DNA of 55,151 nucleotides from Dielma fastidiosa. GTDB lineage: Bacteria > Bacillota_I > Bacilli_A > Erysipelotrichales > Erysipelotrichaceae. Below the pieces are notes generated by a model. That model was given only the letters and a program-made list of their open reading frames with translations. It ran no database searches and was not told the DNA's origin. Below, piece by piece: positions 8,767 to 17,424 of the stretch. Both the position numbers and the translations under genes were made by a program. Positions within the stretch are counted from its first letter, which is position 1; each line of letters begins with the position of its first letter. Location: NCBI RefSeq assembly GCF_000313565.1, contig NZ_HE578926.1, positions 1 through 55,151 of the forward strand, given 5' to 3'.

Positions 8767-10209
8767 TTAGTCCTCACTTTCTGCCAGATCAAAATATCTC
8801 TCTTTGTTATGACGATATTGCAGCTGTGGAATTACCAGCATGCCAACGATACATAACAAGACGCCTGGAATTGATAAATACTTAATAATAAAACCCATAG
8901 CCGGCCATAAAGTCGCCCAGTCAAAGTTACCGACATAACCGCCGAAGCCAGACATACCAAATAAGGTGATTGCCAGCGCACTACCTAATACTTGAATTAA
9001 ACCGCTGCCGATACACATAACGATCAATGCCTTAAAGCCGCCCTTTTTATTCGCATATAAGCCAATTGTCGCATTGTCATAGAATAAAGGAACAAAGCCG
9101 GGAATAATCATCAATGGTGACTTAGTAATCAATAAACCCGCGATAGCGATGATTTGTCCGATAGCACCAAACAGAAAGCCTAAAGTAACCGCATTGCTTG
9201 AACCAAACGCATAGGTAGCCGCACAGTCAACCGCCGGCAGACAGCCCTTAAGAATTGAATTAGAAATACCGTTGAATGATTCAACCATCTCTGAAACGAA
9301 CATTCTGACACCTGTTTTTAAGATTACCAGATTTACCGCGAAAGACGCGCACTTTTCAAGGATATAGACAGGGAATGCAAGTCCGGCAGGGAAATTGCCA
9401 GCATCGAGTTCCATCAGAATTGACGGACCGATTACAATCAGCACGATGCCAAAGAATACAAGCATTAGGATTGTTGTTGATACTACATAATCATCAAACA
9501 GCTGCAAAGCACCATTTAATTTAATATTATCAACACCCTTTTCAGGATCACCGATTTTACCAGAGAAACGATCTGCGAACCAAACGCCCAGCATCTGCTG
9601 ATGACCAATCGCAAAGCCTGCCCCTTCCGTTAAATCCTGTGTAGCTTCAACAGTAAGATTTGAGAAGACTGACCAATAAGTACCAATCAGTAAACCGGTA
9701 ACGATGATGCCTGTCATATTGCGGAAACCAGGAATCAAAAAGTAAATGATCCATGTAGCTACGGCCGCTTGTTTAACCATGATATGACCGGTCGTAAACA
9801 ATGTTCTTACCTTTGTATATTTTCTAAATAAAATCAAAACAATATTCCAGATAAAGGCAATCAGTAATGTAATCATCGCAAAGGAAGTCGTTACCCCAAT
9901 TGACTCCAAAGCTGAATTCGCGGCTACAAAGCCAAAGTTAGGATCGATAACTACGGCATTCAACGCGAAACGCTGCTGAATACCATTTAAGATCGGTGTT
10001 ACTGAAGCGACAAGCTGTTTAGCCCCAACCTGCAGAATCATATAACCAACCATTGCTTTAATAAAACCAGCAAGCACTTCATACCATTTACGCTTTAATA
10101 AAATATACCCCACCAAAACGATCAATCCAATAAAAATAGCTGGTCTGGAAAGAACGTTATTAAATAAAAAGACCCAAGCTGAATTAACTATACCCATAAA
10201 CGCATCCAT
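8767..10209 (-). CDS. PTS IIC component, UlaA/SgaT family (operon 1)
   Basis: The 480-aa polytopic membrane protein has the UlaA-type pattern, including GFAIGHQQMLGVWFADR and the KLNGALQLFDDYVVST region, plus many hydrophobic helices. It should form the sugar channel of a PTS permease; ascorbate is the best-known substrate of the family, but linkage to a sulfatase argues for a sulfated or amino sugar here (inference). The ATG at 10209 lies 8 bases after AAAGGAG; an in-frame GTG at 10218 sits directly on that site and is rejected. It is the first gene of the operon. Confidence 0.88.
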   Translation of the reverse strand: MDAFMGIVNSAWVFLFNNVLSRPAIFIGLIVLVGYILLKRKWYEVLAGFIKAMVGYMILQVGAKQLVASVTPILNGIQQRFALNAVVIDPNFGFVAANSALESIGVTTSFAMITLLIAFIWNIVLILFRKYTKVRTLFTTGHIMVKQAAVATWIIYFLIPGFRNMTGIIVTGLLIGTYWSVFSNLTVEATQDLTEGAGFAIGHQQMLGVWFADRFSGKIGDPEKGVDNIKLNGALQLFDDYVVSTTILMLVFFGIVLIVIGPSILMELDAGNFPAGLAFPVYILEKCASFAVNLVILKTGVRMFVSEMVESFNGISNSILKGCLPAVDCAATYAFGSSNAVTLGFLFGAIGQIIAIAGLLITKSPLMIIPGFVPLFYDNATIGLYANKKGGFKALIVMCIGSGLIQVLGSALAITLFGMSGFGGYVGNFDWATLWPAMGFIIKYLSIPGVLLCIVGMLVIPQLQYRHNKERYFDLAESED

Positions 10210-10230
10210 ATTTTTCACTCCTTTAATTAA

Positions 10231-10244
10231 TGTAAACGCTTAAC
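10231..10244. promoter_or_regulatory. cre-like operator, operon 1
   Basis: TGTAAACGCTTAAC matches the published CcpA cre consensus WGWAARCGYTWWMA at 13 of 14 positions. It begins about 9 bp after the -10 box, in the initially transcribed region, where CcpA binding represses. A matching site lies at the same place in operon 2 (16688-16701). A SorC operator is the alternative. Confidence 0.6.
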
Positions 10245-10252
10245 GCATTTTC

Positions 10253-10280
10253 AGTATAGCAAAATATGAAATTTATGCAA
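10253..10280 (-). promoter_or_regulatory. Promoter of PTS-sulfatase operon 1
   Basis: TTGCAT (10280-10275) and TATACT (10258-10253) are separated by 16 bp, about 44 bp upstream of the IIC start. A cre-like site follows directly downstream. Confidence 0.65.
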
Positions 10281-10459
10281 TAGATAGCTAATATTATGAA
10301 ATTAATTTCACTATGAATGTTTTCCAATTTTAAAATTATTGAAAATATGTTCATATACAGCGAATTCAGCGATGCCAATTAATACCAGACAAATGTGCTT
10401 ATAATAAAACAGGACAAAATAGTTGGCGGCTGATACAATAGGATAAAAGGAGAGATATC

Positions 10460-11863
10460 ATGGAATGGATCAATATCGTACAGAATACTTTAAATTACAT
10501 TGAGGATCATCTGCTTGAAGATATCAATGCCGATAAGATTGCCAGTCAATTCTTTATTTCAAGCATTTATTTTCAAAAGATATTCAGCATTATTACCGGC
10601 TTTACAATTAATGATTACATTAAAAACCGGCGGCTTTCACTAGCTGGTGAAGAATTGGCAGGCAACAAGATTAAAATTATAGATGCCGCGCTTAAATATG
10701 GTTATGAATCACCGGAGAGTTTTACCAAGGCATTTACGCGTTTTCATGGCTTTACCCCTTCATCACTGCGCAAAGGGATCTGTCAGCTGAATTACTTTTT
10801 ACCGTTAAATATTAAGATTGATGTCAGCGGCGGTTTTATCATGTCGAGAAAGCTGATTCCTAATGTGGAAAAGCTGTATCAGGTAAAATCAGAGAATTAT
10901 ATGTTTCCCAGCTGTATGCGTTCAGTAATGGCTGCCTTTAATGAAGATCAGGCTTATGATTTTTCCTTCTTTGCAGGGGTCAGCGGCGACTTCTTTACAC
11001 AGCTGTGGCTGGAGCCTAAATGGCGTTATAATGATTCTTATTCAAATGTCTGCAAAGCGAGTCAAAAACCGATTAAAGCTGCCTTTGATGCCTGTGGTTT
11101 TGAATATACATATGTTGATAATACACAGATAAAGGAAAATGAAGCGGAAATGCTTCAAAAAATTATCGCGTCAATTGATAAGGGACTGCCAGTTCTTGCC
11201 TTTGGCATCGTCGGACCGCCGAATTGTTCAATTATCTGCGGCTATGCGCAAGATGGCAAACAGCTGATCGGCTGGTCACAATTTACCGGTGAAACTAATG
11301 AAGATGAATTAATTGATCAGGTCTGCGCGGAAAATTATTTCCAGGTAGGGAATGATTTAACACATATTGAAGCTTTAATTTTCTTTGGTAAACAGAAACC
11401 GCGGGTATCAATTGCGGAAAATATCAAGCAGTCTATTTTAAATATCCCGGCATTAGCGGCTTTACCGTCCACTGATGAGCTGCGGATGGGCAAGGATGCC
11501 TTTGATGCCTGGGCGGATTCATTGTTATGCGATGAATATTTCCAGGATGAAACGATGCTGGAAGGGCCTTTGGATACTTATCAAAGCTGTGTGGTTCAAA
11601 CTGGCACTAACTTATTCTACCTTGATGATTATCTGAAAAACGCGTTAACGCTCTGTCCGGAAATTGAAGCACAGCTGAAAACCCTTATTGATCTGTTTGC
11701 GCAAGAAAAAGCGGCATTTGATCAGCTGATTGAATATCAGGGCGGTTATTTCTTTGAAAAGGATCGTAAGGCACTCTTAGATAAAAACTTCCGAGATGGT
11801 TTAGCAAAGCATGTCAAAGCGGTTGGCAGCTGTTATGAGAAAGCAATACAGTCTATAAAATAA
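10460..11863 (+). CDS. AraC-type regulator fused to a peptidase-C39/BtrH-like domain
   Basis: Residues 1-112 form an AraC/XylS DNA-binding domain with two helix-turn-helices (DKIASQFFISSIYFQKIF and IDAALKYGYESPESFTKAFTRFHG). The remaining 350 residues contain a papain-like or BtrH-like region (PSCMRSVMAAFN, then IDKGLPVLAFGIVGPPNCSI and YAQDGKQLIGWSQF), seen in some Bacillota AraC proteins and possibly serving as a ligand sensor. AAAGGAG lies 8 bases before the ATG and a TATAAT at 10400-10405. It is transcribed divergently from PTS operon 1, making that operon a candidate target. Confidence 0.8.
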   Translation: MEWINIVQNTLNYIEDHLLEDINADKIASQFFISSIYFQKIFSIITGFTINDYIKNRRLSLAGEELAGNKIKIIDAALKYGYESPESFTKAFTRFHGFTPSSLRKGICQLNYFLPLNIKIDVSGGFIMSRKLIPNVEKLYQVKSENYMFPSCMRSVMAAFNEDQAYDFSFFAGVSGDFFTQLWLEPKWRYNDSYSNVCKASQKPIKAAFDACGFEYTYVDNTQIKENEAEMLQKIIASIDKGLPVLAFGIVGPPNCSIICGYAQDGKQLIGWSQFTGETNEDELIDQVCAENYFQVGNDLTHIEALIFFGKQKPRVSIAENIKQSILNIPALAALPSTDELRMGKDAFDAWADSLLCDEYFQDETMLEGPLDTYQSCVVQTGTNLFYLDDYLKNALTLCPEIEAQLKTLIDLFAQEKAAFDQLIEYQGGYFFEKDRKALLDKNFRDGLAKHVKAVGSCYEKAIQSIK

Positions 11864-11889
11864 AAGAGCCGGCAATCAGCCAACTCATC

Positions 11890-11912
11890 AGACAGCCCAT
11901 GGCTGTCTTTTA
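11890..11912 (+). terminator. Terminator of the AraC-type gene
   Basis: AGACAGCC and GGCTGTCT pair around a CAT loop and are followed by TTTTA. Confidence 0.75.
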
Positions 11913-11963
11913 ATATTTACTTGTTTATTTCCTTAAGTGTCTCTGAGTGATCATTAAGATTAA

Positions 11964-12028
11964 GAAAAAGCAGTCTTTTGATAATTAAATTCTTCTTTAT
12001 CATTTATTATCCTGTGTAATTACTGCTT
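11964..12028 (-). terminator. Probable terminator of PTS operon 2
   Basis: On the minus strand AAGCAGT (at the regulator's stop codon) pairs with ACTGCTT followed by TTTTC, enclosing a large AT-rich loop with a GATAA/TTATC inner stem. The long loop makes this less certain. Confidence 0.45.
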
Positions 12029-12982
12029 TGCCTCCAGATCCAGCAGTCCTAATGCCAGCCGTTCATCAACGATCAAAGTATTGACATAGCCGCCCTTGAC
12101 GGCACCGTATACACCCTTGGCCTTATTGACGCCGCCGGCCACTGCTACGACATTTTTTATTTGCTTAAGATCCTCAAGCTTGATTCCAATTACTTGCTGA
12201 TCCAAGGTTTCATCAACCAGATGACCATGCTGATTAATAAAGTGAGCCAGCAAGACGCCTACCGCTCCCTTGTCGCTGAGCTGACGATAGCCGGCATCAT
12301 CAAGGTGATGCTCCCATGCCTTGATTTTTCTTGATGAAAAATGCCCGATGCTGGTTACGACAATATCCACCTGCCGCGCTTCCTCCAACACCTTGCGGAT
12401 AATCGGCTCACGGACTAATGAATCACGCACCAATTCATTTTCCACTACCAGCGGTGAATAGAACTGTGAAAAACTGCCGCCGTATTTATCAACAATCTTA
12501 CGCACTAATTCAGGTGCGTCATAGGCACTGTTATTATCACTTTCTGTCGTTCCCATCAGCTGGATCACCCGCAGATTCTTATGATGATTGGCATTCATGG
12601 CTTCTACGATATGATAAATCGTCTGTCCCCATGTAATGCCCATTGAAGTATTATCCTTGATCACACCATCCAAATACTGAGCTGCCGCGTTCCCCAGACG
12701 TTTCAGCAGCATTTCATAGGTTGTGGAATAATCTTTGATGACGATAACCTCATTCAGTTCAAAGATGTCTTTCAATTTCATCTCAAGATTCATAATCCGC
12801 TCCAGCGGATAGTTAATCGTTATCTCAACCACCTTGCTTTCAATGGCCTTGCTTAACAGACGGCTTACCTTAGATCTTGAAAAATAGAGCTTATCGGCAA
12901 TCTCCTGCTGTGAAAAATTCTGTTCGAAGTATAGACTGGCAACCTCTGCCATGATGCCCAATTCTTCATCATTAATTTTCAT
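12020..12982 (-). CDS. SorC/DeoR-type sugar-responsive regulator 2
   Basis: The 320-aa protein is a paralogue of the regulator at 6100-7080: helix-turn-helix LYFEQNFSQQEIADKLYFSRSKVSRLLSKA, then a SorC sugar-binding domain (GITWGQTIYHIVEAM, VAVAGGVNKA). It closes the second PTS-sulfatase operon. The start at 12982 is preceded by AAGGAGGGGG; the upstream in-frame ATG at 13000 overlaps that site. A TATAAT at 13008-13003 and a terminator-like hairpin upstream suggest it is also transcribed on its own. Confidence 0.87.
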   Translation of the reverse strand: MKINDEELGIMAEVASLYFEQNFSQQEIADKLYFSRSKVSRLLSKAIESKVVEITINYPLERIMNLEMKLKDIFELNEVIVIKDYSTTYEMLLKRLGNAAAQYLDGVIKDNTSMGITWGQTIYHIVEAMNANHHKNLRVIQLMGTTESDNNSAYDAPELVRKIVDKYGGSFSQFYSPLVVENELVRDSLVREPIIRKVLEEARQVDIVVTSIGHFSSRKIKAWEHHLDDAGYRQLSDKGAVGVLLAHFINQHGHLVDETLDQQVIGIKLEDLKQIKNVVAVAGGVNKAKGVYGAVKGGYVNTLIVDERLALGLLDLEAKQ

Positions 12983-13020
12983 ATTACCCCCTCCTTTCAT
13001 TTATTATAACATTTTGAAGC

Positions 13021-13058
13021 AAAAACACTTATAAATCATAAGATCCATAAGTGTTTTT
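13021..13058 (-). terminator. Hairpin between sulfatase 2 and its regulator
   Basis: AAAAACACTTAT and ATAAGTGTTTTT form a 12-bp stem, giving a terminator on the minus strand after the sulfatase gene. It parallels the hairpin at the same place in operon 1. Confidence 0.7.
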
Positions 13059-13068
13059 TATTTAATGA

Positions 13069-14553
13069 TTAATCAGTCAATCCCAACCGGTAGAATTGCT
13101 CCTCTGGCGCGTCATTTTCACGCATCTTCGCAATCATTGCCGCAATCAGACGTTTCTCAGCCTCCGCGTCGCGGATTGGCTTAAGCTGTTCAGGATCATC
13201 CTTCAAATCAAACAGCAGATTGCCGAATTGTGAGACCTTATAATTCTCTTTCGCTTTAATTTTCAAAACGGAACAGCCCTTTGTAAAGGTAAACGGTTCT
13301 CTTAACTCAACATCCTGAAGTTCCTTAACCTTAAACCGCTCTGTCATATGCTGAGGAACTAAAGTATAGTTATATACCTCATTCTCTCTGCCCTTCACGG
13401 CGGCGCGCATATAGGAATACTGACCATCCGTGATATTCACATGACCGGAGAATACACCATAAATTGCCGTATCCCGTACTTTTTCATCCTTTTCAATCAC
13501 CTTGCTTAAATCATAGCCCTGCATATCCTTTGGTACCTCAAGGCCATGGAAATTCAAGATTGTCGGTGCCCAGTCAATCAGCTGTACAAGACTCTGACGA
13601 TGTTCACCCTGCTTCTTGCAGCGCGGGTCCCAGATAAATAATGGATTGTTTGCGACCTCATTGTAATAAGGCATTTGATTCTTGCCCCACCAGCCATGTT
13701 CGCCCAGCAGGAAGCCATGATCGGTGCCGACTATCAGCATCGTATCCTCCCACATGTTGTAGCGGTCCATCATATCCAATACCCGGCCGAGATTTTTATC
13801 ACACATTGACACTAAGGCCTTGTATTGACGGCGGCAGTGATTGACTTCAGCTTCACTTTGATCAACCTGACCGCGCGGCCAATCAAAATGCTTGCCGTCA
13901 TAGTCCTCCGGATAGAGATCCAGATATTCCTGCGGAACATAAAAGGGTTCATGAGGATCAAAGGTTTCAATATCTAAAAGCCAATTGTCCTGATCCTGAT
14001 TCTTTTCGATAAATTCACAGCCGCGGTCAAACACCTGCGTCTGCGGAAAATCCTTTTCTTCAATGATATACTTGCGGTTTATCCAGTCATAGCGCCAAAG
14101 TCCGCTGACCCCCTCGCCAGTCTGTTTCTTTGGTACAAAAACAACCTCTGGAATCTGCGGATCTTTTATCTCCGCTTTCCAATGATCTCCCTCCTGACCG
14201 CGCACAACTTCCCAAGATGAATAACGAGCGTGGAAGTTGCAGCCGCCATCTTCCCAATAATGCAGATGATCGCTGATCAGATGGGTATAGACACCATGCT
14301 TCTTTAAGATTTCCGGCATTGAATCATCAAAAGGCTCCAGGGGTCCCCATTCACGATGAAGGAAATTATGCCGGCCGGTATGCAGCTCACGGCGAGCTGG
14401 AATACATGGCATACTGCCTACATAAGAGTTGTCAAAGGTAATGGCTTTTTGTGCCAATCGTTCAAAATTAGGCGCAATCGTATCACAATCTGGATTGTAG
14501 GGCGGTAAAAAGCGCTTATTCAGACTGTCATAAAAAACGATGATCGTTCTCAT
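13069..14553 (-). CDS. Cytoplasmic sulfatase 2
   Basis: This 494-aa sulfatase has the formylglycine signature C50-I-P-A-R54 (GSMPCIPARRELHTGR) and later motifs DPHEPFYVP and VGTDHGFLLGEHGWWGK that match the metal-binding and substrate regions of S1 sulfatases. It lacks a signal peptide, as does sulfatase 1, but the two are clearly different subfamilies, so they probably remove different sulfates. It lies 8 bp after the IIB gene and has AGGTGG before its ATG. An activating anaerobic maturase must be encoded elsewhere. Confidence 0.86.
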   Translation of the reverse strand: MRTIIVFYDSLNKRFLPPYNPDCDTIAPNFERLAQKAITFDNSYVGSMPCIPARRELHTGRHNFLHREWGPLEPFDDSMPEILKKHGVYTHLISDHLHYWEDGGCNFHARYSSWEVVRGQEGDHWKAEIKDPQIPEVVFVPKKQTGEGVSGLWRYDWINRKYIIEEKDFPQTQVFDRGCEFIEKNQDQDNWLLDIETFDPHEPFYVPQEYLDLYPEDYDGKHFDWPRGQVDQSEAEVNHCRRQYKALVSMCDKNLGRVLDMMDRYNMWEDTMLIVGTDHGFLLGEHGWWGKNQMPYYNEVANNPLFIWDPRCKKQGEHRQSLVQLIDWAPTILNFHGLEVPKDMQGYDLSKVIEKDEKVRDTAIYGVFSGHVNITDGQYSYMRAAVKGRENEVYNYTLVPQHMTERFKVKELQDVELREPFTFTKGCSVLKIKAKENYKVSQFGNLLFDLKDDPEQLKPIRDAEAEKRLIAAMIAKMRENDAPEEQFYRLGLTD

Positions 14554-14561
14554 CGAACCAC

Positions 14562-14876
14562 CTAGTTCTTACGTGCTTCAGGATAAAATTCATCAACGAT
14601 CTTACCGATTGAAGCGGCGATCCCCTTACCATCCATGATATTAACAACCTCGATTACATGGGCATCTGCCGGGAAAGAAGCACCTTCAGCCAATTTTTTG
14701 GAGATAGCGATAATATCTGTCCAGTCACTCTGTGAACCCATTTCACCTACGGCGGTATGCTTTACCTCAGCATTGATGCCGTCAGCGGCTAAAGCCTTTT
14801 TAACGATTGATTCTGAAATAGCGCTGCTGCCAACACCATAACCGCATACAAATAATACATTTACCTTATCTTTCAT
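14562..14876 (-). CDS. PTS IIB component (operon 2)
   Basis: The 104-aa IIB domain has the phosphocysteine loop VLFVCGYGVGSSAISE near the N terminus, of the ascorbate/galactitol superfamily. The ATG at 14876 is supported by GGAGG upstream; a longer start at 14891 contains that site. It works with the IIC and IIA encoded just upstream. Confidence 0.87.
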   Translation of the reverse strand: MKDKVNVLFVCGYGVGSSAISESIVKKALAADGINAEVKHTAVGEMGSQSDWTDIIAISKKLAEGASFPADAHVIEVVNIMDGKGIAASIGKIVDEFYPEARKN

Positions 14877-14902
14877 CTTTTTTTCCTCCATGATTTATTT
14901 AA

Positions 14903-16204
14903 TTAATGAATTAAATTGCCGATAAAACGTAAGCCCTCAGTCACTGCCGGCCAGAATGTTGAGAAGTCAAACATACCAGACCAACCAGTTCCTTCTGGAT
15001 AATACATCAGATTGATTGCCCAAACACTGCCGAAAGTCTGAATAAAGCCTAATAAAATTGAACATACGATAATTGATTTAATACCGCCGTATTTATTCGC
15101 AACAACACCGATTGGGCCACCTGAGAAGAACAGCGGTACGAAACCAGGCAGTACCATGATTGAAGAATTCATAGCTAATAAGACTAACATTGCTAATACA
15201 GTACCAACCGTTGTGAAAATGAAACCTAAAGTAGCCGCGTTTGGTGAGAAAGGCAGCAAGGCAGCAACGTCGATAGCAGGCACTGCATCTGGTACGATTT
15301 TTTCTTGAATACCTTTAAATGCACCGGTCAACTCACCGCACATCATACGCACACCAGTCAGCAGGATAACCATGTTCATTGAGAAATTGATACCCGTTAA
15401 AATAATATAAACAAACCAGTGTGTATTGCCAGCTAATTCCTGAATTCCGCTGATTCCCAGCGGCGCCATAAAGGCACCTACGAAAACTGTCATAATGATA
15501 GCTACTGAAGTAACATTATTATTGAAAATATTCAGCCAGCCCGGCAGCTTCATGTTTTCCGCGTCCTGTTCCGGATTGCCGAAGAAATGCGCGATTTTTC
15601 CGAAGAACCAAATACCAATCTGCTGATTATGACCGATGGTGAAACCGGCGCCGCCTGTCACATCATCGACCGTCTTATACGCCAAGGTCGTAGAGAATGC
15701 CCAATAAACACCAACTAATACACCGGCAATGATCACAGAAGCGGTTGTGCCAAGTCCTAAAGTTGCTAGAACGAGCCATAAAATAGCTTGTGAATGCGCA
15801 ATACCGGCATTACCTGTAAGGAAGATACCCTTTGCTTTTGTGAAACGGCCAAAATAAACAAGCACCAGATTCACTGCGAAAGCAATCAGGAACACATAAC
15901 CGACAAGACCAAACAGACTGCCCAAGGCTTCCTGAGTTGTGGCCTTCATAGCATAAGAATCCATGATATAACCCTGAATACCAAATGAATTACTTACTGC
16001 CGTAGTAATCGGTTTAAAAATACTGGTAAACTGGCCGCCGCCAAAGATTACCATCTGAATACCAACCATAGCACTTAAGGTACCGGTGATTACTTTGGTA
16101 ATACTTTCTTTATTCATGATATAGCCGATACAGATCAGCAATCCGATCAGGATAACCGGCTGTGTCAAAAAGTCATTAACGATAAAGCTAATAAATCCGT
16201 TCAT
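14903..16204 (-). CDS. PTS IIC component, UlaA/SgaT family (operon 2)
   Basis: The 433-aa membrane protein has the same signature as the IIC of operon 1 (GFTIGHNQQIGIWFFGK, KLPGWLNIFNNNVTSVA) and about ten hydrophobic segments. It should carry the sugar across the membrane with phosphorylation by IIB. GGAGG stands 6 bases before the ATG. It follows the IIA gene by 9 bp. Confidence 0.88.
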   Translation of the reverse strand: MNGFISFIVNDFLTQPVILIGLLICIGYIMNKESITKVITGTLSAMVGIQMVIFGGGQFTSIFKPITTAVSNSFGIQGYIMDSYAMKATTQEALGSLFGLVGYVFLIAFAVNLVLVYFGRFTKAKGIFLTGNAGIAHSQAILWLVLATLGLGTTASVIIAGVLVGVYWAFSTTLAYKTVDDVTGGAGFTIGHNQQIGIWFFGKIAHFFGNPEQDAENMKLPGWLNIFNNNVTSVAIIMTVFVGAFMAPLGISGIQELAGNTHWFVYIILTGINFSMNMVILLTGVRMMCGELTGAFKGIQEKIVPDAVPAIDVAALLPFSPNAATLGFIFTTVGTVLAMLVLLAMNSSIMVLPGFVPLFFSGGPIGVVANKYGGIKSIIVCSILLGFIQTFGSVWAINLMYYPEGTGWSGMFDFSTFWPAVTEGLRFIGNLIH

Positions 16205-16213
16205 ATTTCCTCC

Positions 16214-16672
16214 TTATTCGTCCTCTAATTCAACGTTTGCGAATATGTTATAAATCTCATCAATTTCATTGCTGCCTACGACCTTTTCCGCAAGCTCAGG
16301 GTCGCCAAGTACGGCTGCCAAAGCCTGCAGCATTTTCATATGTGCAGCATTATCAACACATGAAATCGGCAGAATCAATACCGCCCGGCTGTCTTGAGAC
16401 TCATCAAAATATACGGGGGTTTTCAATTTTAATATGGCAAAACCATTTTTCAGAGCACCGCTTTCTGAGCGTGCGTGCGGCATGGCAATATTTGGAGCTA
16501 TAACAATATAGGCACCCAGCGTATTGACTGTTTCAATCATCGCGTCAATATACCGTTCTTCTATATACCCCTTGTTCAGCATCGGCTGTGCCGCCAGCTT
16601 AATTGCGGCCTGCCAGTCCGTAACGCTATCGGCGATTTGAATACAATCTTTGCTAAGTAATTCTTCCTTCAT
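16214..16672 (-). CDS. PTS IIA component, mannitol/fructose class (operon 2)
   Basis: The 152-aa protein is an EIIA-2 domain with the phosphorylated histidine His66 in PNIAMPHARSE. It accepts phosphate from HPr and gives it to IIB. The start at 16672 has AAGGAG 7 bases upstream; the track's longer frame to 16729 crosses the promoter. It heads the second PTS-sulfatase operon and may also serve operon 1, which lacks a IIA. Confidence 0.88.
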   Translation of the reverse strand: MKEELLSKDCIQIADSVTDWQAAIKLAAQPMLNKGYIEERYIDAMIETVNTLGAYIVIAPNIAMPHARSESGALKNGFAILKLKTPVYFDESQDSRAVLILPISCVDNAAHMKMLQALAAVLGDPELAEKVVGSNEIDEIYNIFANVELEDE

Positions 16673-16687
16673 AATTTCACTCCTTGG

Positions 16688-16701
16688 TGTAAGCGCTTTA
16701 C
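16688..16701. promoter_or_regulatory. cre-like operator, operon 2
   Basis: TGTAAGCGCTTTAC matches WGWAARCGYTWWMA at 13 of 14 positions and lies in a larger imperfect palindrome (GTGTAA and TTACAC arms, 16687-16703). It is just downstream of the -10 and upstream of the ribosome binding site. Confidence 0.65.
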
Positions 16702-16707
16702 ACTTAT

Positions 16708-16746
16708 AAAATAATAAATGGCAGAACATTTGTCAACGCTCTGCCA
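16708..16746 (-). promoter_or_regulatory. Promoter of operon 2, framed by an inverted repeat
   Basis: TTGACA (16736-16731) and TATTTT (16713-16708) are 17 bp apart. A 10-bp inverted repeat, AAATGGCAGA (16717-16726) and TCTGCCATTT, brackets the -35 and could be a regulator site. Confidence 0.65.
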
Positions 16747-16814
16747 TTTACTTGCACGAATGTGCATTTCTAAAGTTTTAAAAATTCATATAAATTAATA
16801 ACCGTTCATAAAAG

Positions 16815-17279
16815 TTACTTCTTACTATGTTTTGCAATGATCTCATAAGCCTGCTTGCTGACCGAGAATAAATCATTCGTTGTTGTCTCTACCCCATACA
16901 TCATAACGATCCCCTTCTGGGTTGTCAGCTTCTTTACTTCACTGTATTTAAAATATTTATTGCAATAGAAAAAGCCATGTTCATCATAATAGAAGTCTTT
17001 AACTGTGATAGCACCAAAGATTTCACCGATACTTAACAGAATCAGCAATGCACAGACCGCGGTCGTTACCGGATCAGCAATATAACGATATAAGGCAAAT
17101 CCCGCTAAGCCGGCAGTAATCAGAAACAGAATGACATTGCCGGTGCTTAAACGCAGCAGCTGAAGCTTTTGGCCGCCCTTGATTGCTTCCTGAATGGCCG
17201 TGCGGGTCATCAAAAACTGTTTAACACGTTTATAGGCAAGGAATACACCCAATGCGACACAAAGTATAACTATAACCAT
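16815..17279 (-). CDS. Membrane protein with cytosolic PH-like tail, 154 aa
   Basis: I do not recognise a named family. There is a hydrophobic segment at the N terminus (1-15) and two more at about residues 48-85, followed by a beta-rich C-terminal stretch (VKDFYYDEHGFFYCNKYFKYSEVKKLTTQKGIVMM) that looks like the PH-like domain seen in DUF-type membrane proteins of Bacillota. AAAGGAG lies 11 bases before the ATG. A TATAAT sits about 45 bp upstream. It seems to be a single gene. Confidence 0.65.
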   Translation of the reverse strand: MVIVILCVALGVFLAYKRVKQFLMTRTAIQEAIKGGQKLQLLRLSTGNVILFLITAGLAGFALYRYIADPVTTAVCALLILLSIGEIFGAITVKDFYYDEHGFFYCNKYFKYSEVKKLTTQKGIVMMYGVETTTNDLFSVSKQAYEIIAKHSKK

Positions 17280-17389
17280 AAAAATCCACTCCTTTTGAAA
17301 TTACTCTCATTGATACTGATATTATAGCAGACTTATGATGAACATTTGTGCATTTTGAATCTTTTCAATGAGAATTTAACATTTTGAAC

Positions 17390-17418
17390 TTGAATTTTGT
17401 AAGTGCTTTCGATAAAAT
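17390..17418 (+). promoter_or_regulatory. Promoter of a candidate small RNA
   Basis: TTGAAT (17390-17395), a 17-bp spacer and TAAAAT (17413-17418) point rightward into a region without a reading frame. The spacer holds TGTAAGTGCTTTCG, 12 of 14 to cre but broken at the central CG. Confidence 0.6.
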
Positions 17419-17424
17419 GGAAGC

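Noticed and set aside
17399-17412. TGTAAGTGCTTTCG as a third cre site
   Set aside because: It breaks the central CG that is nearly invariant in cre sites, so it is noted only as a weak possibility.
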